Shown: positions 44,049 to 47,686 of the stretch, in pieces | Layout: the number at the start of each line of letters is the position of its first letter | Numbering within the stretch: position 1 is the first letter of the stretch | Assembly (NCBI GenBank): GCA_021732415.1 | Contig: JAKFVC010000006.1 | Coordinates: forward strand, 1-47,686 | DNA length: 47,686 nucleotides | Source of the DNA: Planctomycetaceae bacterium | GTDB lineage: Bacteria; Planctomycetota; Planctomycetia; Planctomycetales; Planctomycetaceae | Direction: 5' to 3' | Notes under the pieces: generated by a model | The model's input: the letters and a program-made list of their open reading frames with translations, nothing else | Database searches by the model: none | What the model was told of the DNA's origin: nothing | Program-made: the position numbers and the translations under genes

Positions 44049-45272
44049 ATGCTGGATAAGACGCTCTCTATCATCCTGGCTGGCGGTGTTGGTTCACGCC
44101 TGCATCCCCTGACGGCAGACCGCGCCAAGCCTGGCGTTCCCTTCGGTGGCAAGTATCGGATCATCGACTTCACGCTCAGCAATTGCCTGCATTCCGGCAT
44201 GCGGCGCGTGCTGGTGCTGACGCAGTACAAGTCGCACTCGTTGCAGAAACACTTGCGTGACGGCTGGTCGATCTTCAATCCCGAGCTGTCTGAATACATC
44301 ACGATGGTTCCCCCGCAGATGCGGAAGGGAGACTCGTGGTATGTCGGGACCGCCGATGCCATCCATCAGAACCTGTATCTCCTTGAACGCAGCGGCGCCG
44401 ATAATGTGCTGATTCTGTCGGGCGATCACATCTATCGGATGGATTACCTGGCCATGCTGCAGGCCCACACCGAACGCAAAGCCGACGTGACTCTAGCCTG
44501 CATGGAAGTCCCGATTGCCGATGCGACAGGGTTCGGCGTGGTGGCGATCGATGACCAGCAGCGAATTAACCAGTTCATTGAAAAATCCCCGACCCCGGCT
44601 CATATGCCCAACGATCCGCACCATGCACTGGCGTCGATGGGAATCTATGTGTTCTCGCTGCCACTGCTGTGCGAAGCCTTGGAAGCCGATCATCGCAACC
44701 CCGATTCCTCACACGATTTTGGCAAGGATATCCTGCCACAGTTGATCAAAACGCACCATGTATCGGCCTACCTGTTCGGCGGTCCAACCGGACGCGTTTC
44801 ACAGGATCGATACTGGCGAGACGTAGGCACGATCGACGCCTTCTTCGAAGCCAATATGGACTTGCTGCAACCGCTGCCGCCGATCAACCTCTACCAGCCG
44901 AACTGGCCCATCCGCACTTATGAACCGCAAGTCCCCCCCGCACGGATGATCCACGGCCCGACCGGCCAGGAGGGACAGCTCATGAATTCGATGCTGGCTT
45001 CGGGCGTCGTGATCGAAGGTGGCGTGGTCCGGCACTCCATTGTCTCGGCCAACGCGTTTGTGGGCGAAGGGGCCGTCGTGGAACGTTCGATGTTGTTCGA
45101 AGGAGTCTCCGTCGGCGCCGGAGCCCGGCTGCAGAATTGCATCATCGACAAATACGTGAAGATCCCGCCGGGAACGCAAATCGGTCACAACCGCGAGCAG
45201 GATGCCCAGCGATTTACCGTATCCGACCGCGGTGTCGTCGTCGTCCCGAAGAAGTATCAGTTTGCGACGTGA
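44049..45272 (+). CDS. glgC: glucose-1-phosphate adenylyltransferase
   Basis: GlgC makes ADP-glucose from glucose-1-phosphate and ATP, the committed step of glycogen synthesis. The 407-residue protein from the ATG at 44049 opens with the nucleotide-binding motif LAGGVGSRLHPLTADRAKP and continues with YRIIDFTLSNCLHSGMRRVL, the adenylate-site block WYVGTADAIHQNL, ILSGDHIYRMDY and the substrate lysine region FIEKSPTPA. The C-terminal beta-helix ends GVVVVPKKYQ. A GTG or ATG farther upstream (43989) would add 20 residues absent from the family. No other glg genes are adjacent, so regulation with the rest of glycogen metabolism cannot be read here. Confidence 0.95.
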   Translation: MLDKTLSIILAGGVGSRLHPLTADRAKPGVPFGGKYRIIDFTLSNCLHSGMRRVLVLTQYKSHSLQKHLRDGWSIFNPELSEYITMVPPQMRKGDSWYVGTADAIHQNLYLLERSGADNVLILSGDHIYRMDYLAMLQAHTERKADVTLACMEVPIADATGFGVVAIDDQQRINQFIEKSPTPAHMPNDPHHALASMGIYVFSLPLLCEALEADHRNPDSSHDFGKDILPQLIKTHHVSAYLFGGPTGRVSQDRYWRDVGTIDAFFEANMDLLQPLPPINLYQPNWPIRTYEPQVPPARMIHGPTGQEGQLMNSMLASGVVIEGGVVRHSIVSANAFVGEGAVVERSMLFEGVSVGAGARLQNCIIDKYVKIPPGTQIGHNREQDAQRFTVSDRGVVVVPKKYQFAT

Positions 45273-45281
45273 GCATCTTCC

Positions 45282-45351
45282 GTAGCCCGACTCTCCGAGT
45301 CGGGTATTCCCCGCGCTGTAAGGAAGCACCCGAATCAGAGAGTCGGGCTAC
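45282..45351. repeat. REP-like inverted pair, family A, between convergent glgC and gcvT
   Basis: GTAGCCCGACTCTCCGAGTC starts nine bases past the glgC stop and the inverted partner ends seven bases before the gcvT stop. It is placed as a shared terminator. Confidence 0.84.
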
Positions 45352-45358
45352 GGAGCGA

Positions 45359-46453
45359 CTACGTCGCTCGTTTGTAGAACGGCAGTTTGACGACTTCAGC
45401 GGCCACCCTTTGCCCGCGGATATCGACTTCCAACTTCGTGCCAACGGCCGCGAATTCCTTGGGAACATAGGCCATCGCGATCGACTTATCCAACGTCGGC
45501 GAGGCCGTTCCCGACGTAACATGTCCGATCTTCGAGCCAGTCGTGTCGAAGACCTCAGTCCCTTCACGAGCGATCCGCTTAATCGCCAATTGCAACCCGA
45601 CTCGTCGCGGACGAGCGGTATTTGCCTTGGCCTGCACGAGAGCCTCGCGGCCGATAAACGGTCCCTTGTCGAGTTTCACCGCGAAGGCCAACCCCGCGGT
45701 GAAGGGGTCGGTCGATTCGTTGAGCTCGTGGCCATACAACGGCATGGCCGCTTCCAGCCGTAACGTATCGCGACATCCCAGCCCGGCTGGCAGAACACCT
45801 TGGGTCTTACCGGCCTCCAGCAACTTCGTCGCCAACTCTTCGGCGTGCGACGCTGGCAGCATCACTTCGAAACCATCTTCTCCCGTGTAGCCCGTGCGGG
45901 TGACGATTGCCGGCTGCCCCAAAACCTGGGTCTCGGTACCGGTGTAATAGACCAAGTCCGCAATGGGTGCAGCCGTCAGGGGAGCCAACAGTTGGATCGC
46001 GAGCGGCCCCTGCACGGCCAGCATGAACCACGCGGCCGTCAGATCTTCAATCGTCACGTCGAAGCCACCACGTTGCTTCTCCAGCCAGTCGAGAATCTTG
46101 ATCCGGTTCGAGGCATTCACGACCAGGAGAAAATACTGCGGGAAACGATAGACCAGGATGTCATCCAGCACGCCTCCCTGCTCGTTGGTCACCAGCGAGT
46201 ACTGGATTTCCCCCGGCTTCAGAGTCCGCACATCATTCGTGGTGACGTGATTGAGGAAACGCTCGGCATCGGGGCCGGTGAACTTCACACGTCCCATGTG
46301 AGCGATATCAAACAACCCGGCCGCTTTGCGTACGGCGTGATGCTCGGGCATGATCGAAGTGTATTGAATCGGCATATCCCAGCCGCCGAATTCGACCATC
46401 TTGGCCCCGTGAGCTTGATGCCAGGCATGCAGCGGAGTGGTGAGCAGTGACAT
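45359..46453 (-). CDS. gcvT: aminomethyltransferase (glycine cleavage system T protein)
   Basis: GcvT transfers the methylene group from the aminomethyl-lipoyl H protein to tetrahydrofolate, releasing ammonia. The 364-residue protein is normal length and carries HGAKMVEFGGWDMPIQY, GLFDIAHMGRVKFTGPDAE, NHVTTNDV, IQYSLVTNEQGGVLDDILVY and TGYTGEDGFEVMLP. The catalytic Asp lies in the ARDTLR-type block, here LGCRDTLRLEAAMPLYG. GGAAAA upstream of the ATG is a modest ribosome binding site. gcvH and gcvP are not in the window, so the operon is split. acpS lies upstream on the same strand, across a family C element. Confidence 0.96.
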   Translation of the reverse strand: MSLLTTPLHAWHQAHGAKMVEFGGWDMPIQYTSIMPEHHAVRKAAGLFDIAHMGRVKFTGPDAERFLNHVTTNDVRTLKPGEIQYSLVTNEQGGVLDDILVYRFPQYFLLVVNASNRIKILDWLEKQRGGFDVTIEDLTAAWFMLAVQGPLAIQLLAPLTAAPIADLVYYTGTETQVLGQPAIVTRTGYTGEDGFEVMLPASHAEELATKLLEAGKTQGVLPAGLGCRDTLRLEAAMPLYGHELNESTDPFTAGLAFAVKLDKGPFIGREALVQAKANTARPRRVGLQLAIKRIAREGTEVFDTTGSKIGHVTSGTASPTLDKSIAMAYVPKEFAAVGTKLEVDIRGQRVAAEVVKLPFYKRAT

Positions 46454-46479
46454 GAGGTTTTCCGTAGCGGGTGTGCCCC

Positions 46480-46566
46480 GTGGCCGACGCTGCTAGCGTC
46501 GGTGTGTGGGATTAATGAAGTCATCAATTCAGTACGTTGACACCGACGCTAGCAGCGTCGGTCATG
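46480..46566. repeat. REP-like inverted pair, family C
   Basis: GTGGCCGACGCTGCTAGCG and an inverted partner, with about 40 bases between the arms. It starts two bases past the acpS stop (46569) and lies upstream of gcvT. Confidence 0.8.
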
Positions 46567-46568
46567 GG

Positions 46569-46964
46569 TCAAGCTGCCGGCATTTCGCCGACAGCGATTG
46601 CCGTCGCGGTGGCATAGGATCGACAGTGAGAAATCGTAATCAGAATCTCAGTGATCCCCAGTTTCTCGGCGATGATCTTGGCTCCCCCGTGGATGGCAAT
46701 AATCGGAGCCCCGCTGGCCTGCGAGACGACCTCAATATCGCGCCAGCCGACCCCTTTGGCCCAGCCGGTGCCCAGCGTTTTCATTACCGCTTCCTTGGCC
46801 GCCCAGCGCCCGGCGTAGTGCTGCAGGTATTGCTTCCGATCGCGGCAATACGCAGCCTCGCCTTCGGTATATACCCGGTTGATGAAGAGCTCACCGTGCT
46901 TTTCGATCATGCGGCCAATCCGCAGTGTTTCGACGATATCCGTTCCCAGTCCCACGATCCGCAT
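46569..46964 (-). CDS. acpS: holo-[acyl-carrier-protein] synthase
   Basis: AcpS transfers 4'-phosphopantetheine from coenzyme A to apo-acyl carrier protein, which switches on fatty acid synthesis. The protein has 131 residues from the ATG at 46964, which begins with the family motif IVGLGTDIVE (Asp 9 binds metal); a longer reading adds 17 residues without support. The second signature is RWAAKEAVMKTLGTGW (Glu 58 binds metal), and ITISHCRSYATATAIA closes the fold. The length is standard. AGGTG precedes the start at a usable distance. It is transcribed toward gcvT. Confidence 0.95.
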   Translation of the reverse strand: MRIVGLGTDIVETLRIGRMIEKHGELFINRVYTEGEAAYCRDRKQYLQHYAGRWAAKEAVMKTLGTGWAKGVGWRDIEVVSQASGAPIIAIHGGAKIIAEKLGITEILITISHCRSYATATAIAVGEMPAA

Positions 46965-47102
46965 CCCAGCACCTTGCGATCTTCGGTAAGTCCTTGCCGT
47001 CGGGCACTTTTCCAAGAGCCCCGATTACGACCATGAACGATATCGGGAATCATCGTGAAAAGGTACCGTCCCGAAGCCCGACTCTCGGAATGCAGGCAGA
47101 TG

Positions 47103-47251
47103 GGAGGGCGAGGGACCCAGAGGGTACCCCGCCGAGCCTAAGACGAGCTTTAGCTCGGAGTCCGCCGGAGGCTGGATGTCATGCCTCCGGCGGTCGCCGA
47201 CCTTCGGTCGTCTTAGGCTCGGCGGGGTACCCTCTGGGTCCCTCGCCCTCC
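47103..47251. repeat. composite palindromic element, family D, overlapping a gene end
   Basis: The outer arms GGAGGGCGAGGGACCCAGAG and their reverse complement (ending CTCGCCCTCC) enclose a core shared with the element at 15300-15424, including the CGCCGGAGGC/GCCTCCGGCG hairpin. Compared with that element the arms have an added GGGACCC/GGGTACC segment that is itself palindromic. The stop codon of the gene to the right lies within it. Confidence 0.8.
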
Positions 47252-47686
47252 CAACGTGCGCTGTAGAACCGCATGACAACCAATCCTAAAAAACTCCCCA
47301 ACAGAATCTCGCCCGCATAAAACAACTCAGGCCACGGTTGAGGAACATCTCCCAGCTTGCGCAACCGGCGTTGGAGAAACGTCGACAAGCTCAAAGCCTC
47401 GCGCCGGCGTTGACGGACCCGTTCGAATTCCGCGAGCAACTGCTTGCGAAGTTCGATCTCCTCGGGCTTGGCATTCGCAACGGAAGTTTGCTCGGCCTTT
47501 TGGACGAGACCCGCAGCAGGGTCCCGGTTGAATTGCTGCCGTAGATCCAATTGATAGTGCTGCCAAGCCTGATAGACGATCCCTGCTTCACCGCTCGCCA
47601 GCAGGAGCCAGGCAACGCAGTAGACCCAGCGTGACAATTTGAGGCGGCACTCACCGGCCCACCAGGCGTATCCCAATCCCAGTAGG
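47179..47686 (-). CDS. partial gene for a membrane protein of unknown function
   Basis: The reading frame is open to the right edge, so the start is missing; a TTG at 47676 is not needed. The visible 169 residues include a hydrophobic segment at the start (LLGLGYAWWAGE), a second helix (YCVAWLLLASGEAGIVYQAW), then a charged, probably coiled region (about 60-120) with LRKQLLAEFERVRQRRREAL, and a last membrane helix (LFYAGEILLGSFLGLVVMRF). The last 24 residues are translated from a family D repeat and the TGA lies in it, so the native C-terminus was probably replaced or extended by the repeat. I do not recognise the family. Confidence 0.65.
   Translation of the reverse strand, partial: LLGLGYAWWAGECRLKLSRWVYCVAWLLLASGEAGIVYQAWQHYQLDLRQQFNRDPAAGLVQKAEQTSVANAKPEEIELRKQLLAEFERVRQRRREALSLSTFLQRRLRKLGDVPQPWPELFYAGEILLGSFLGLVVMRFYSARWEGEGPRGYPAEPKTTEGRRPPEA

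Noticed and set aside
265-47251. The dispersed palindromes as a CRISPR array
   Set aside because: They are spread singly or in inverted pairs, not as direct repeats with unique spacers of even length, and no cas gene is present.
1-47686. tRNA, rRNA or known riboswitch
   Set aside because: I scanned for TPsiC-arm-like sequence and for leader structures ahead of gcvT, folE and hpnH and found nothing convincing.

Overview
The window looks like a piece of a planctomycete chromosome, most likely class Planctomycetia. The evidence is a PSCyt1/DUF1549/DUF1553 protein next to a DUF1501 protein, DUF1080 proteins, a Ser/Thr kinase fused to a sulfatase-modifying-factor domain and leucine-rich repeats, the hopanoid enzyme HpnH, and moderate-to-high GC with many single-gene transcription units. 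There are no tRNA, rRNA, CRISPR, prophage or IS genes that I can support. I recognised about 27 protein genes, of which 9 carry a gene symbol I trust.

Layout. 1-668: a 9-bp tandem repeat and a palindromic repeat element, no gene. 669-5785: secreted cytochrome-type DUF1549/DUF1553 protein and its DUF1501 partner. 5871-9243 (minus): secreted HEAT-like protein, DUF1080 protein, class IV aminotransferase. 9372-13523 (minus): a 1,383-residue kinase-TM-FGE-LRR protein. 14038-17313: methyltransferase and secreted protein. 17562-18987 (minus): FHA protein and stand-alone response regulator. 19516-22147: epmB and a phosphodiesterase; 22252-22728 (minus) a GNAT acetyltransferase. 23081-26902: fused hydantoinase/5-oxoprolinase. 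27703-31420: dnaG-rpoD macromolecular synthesis pair. 31561-33131 (minus): hpnH and an overlapping small membrane protein. 33470-34963: rhamnulokinase. 35063-37852 (minus): VWA-STN protein. 37853-39461: mostly non-coding with one small, strongly promoted gene. 39462-42101 (minus): alpha/beta hydrolase, membrane protein, folE. 42396-43436: SMP-30 protein. 44049-45272: glgC. 45359-46964 (minus): gcvT and acpS. 47179-end (minus): partial membrane protein.

The most striking feature is not a gene. At least five families of short palindromic repeats (called A to E here) are scattered between the genes, about 20 sites in 47.7 kb. Four families begin with GTAG or GTGG directly before a GC-rich hairpin, and most occur as head-to-head inverted pairs. 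This is the architecture of REP sequences and REPINs, which elsewhere are mobilised by RAYT (Y1/TnpA-REP) transposases. No RAYT gene is in the window. The elements sit mostly within a few bases downstream of stop codons, especially between convergent genes, where they could act as bidirectional terminators. Some supply the stop codon or the C-terminal codons of the host gene, one is nested inside another, and one abuts the folE start codon.

Functionally the window is ordinary housekeeping (replication priming, primary sigma factor, glycine cleavage, folate, ACP activation, glycogen, hopanoids, EF-P modification) mixed with planctomycete-type secreted and signalling proteins. All assignments come from reading motifs; no database search was run.
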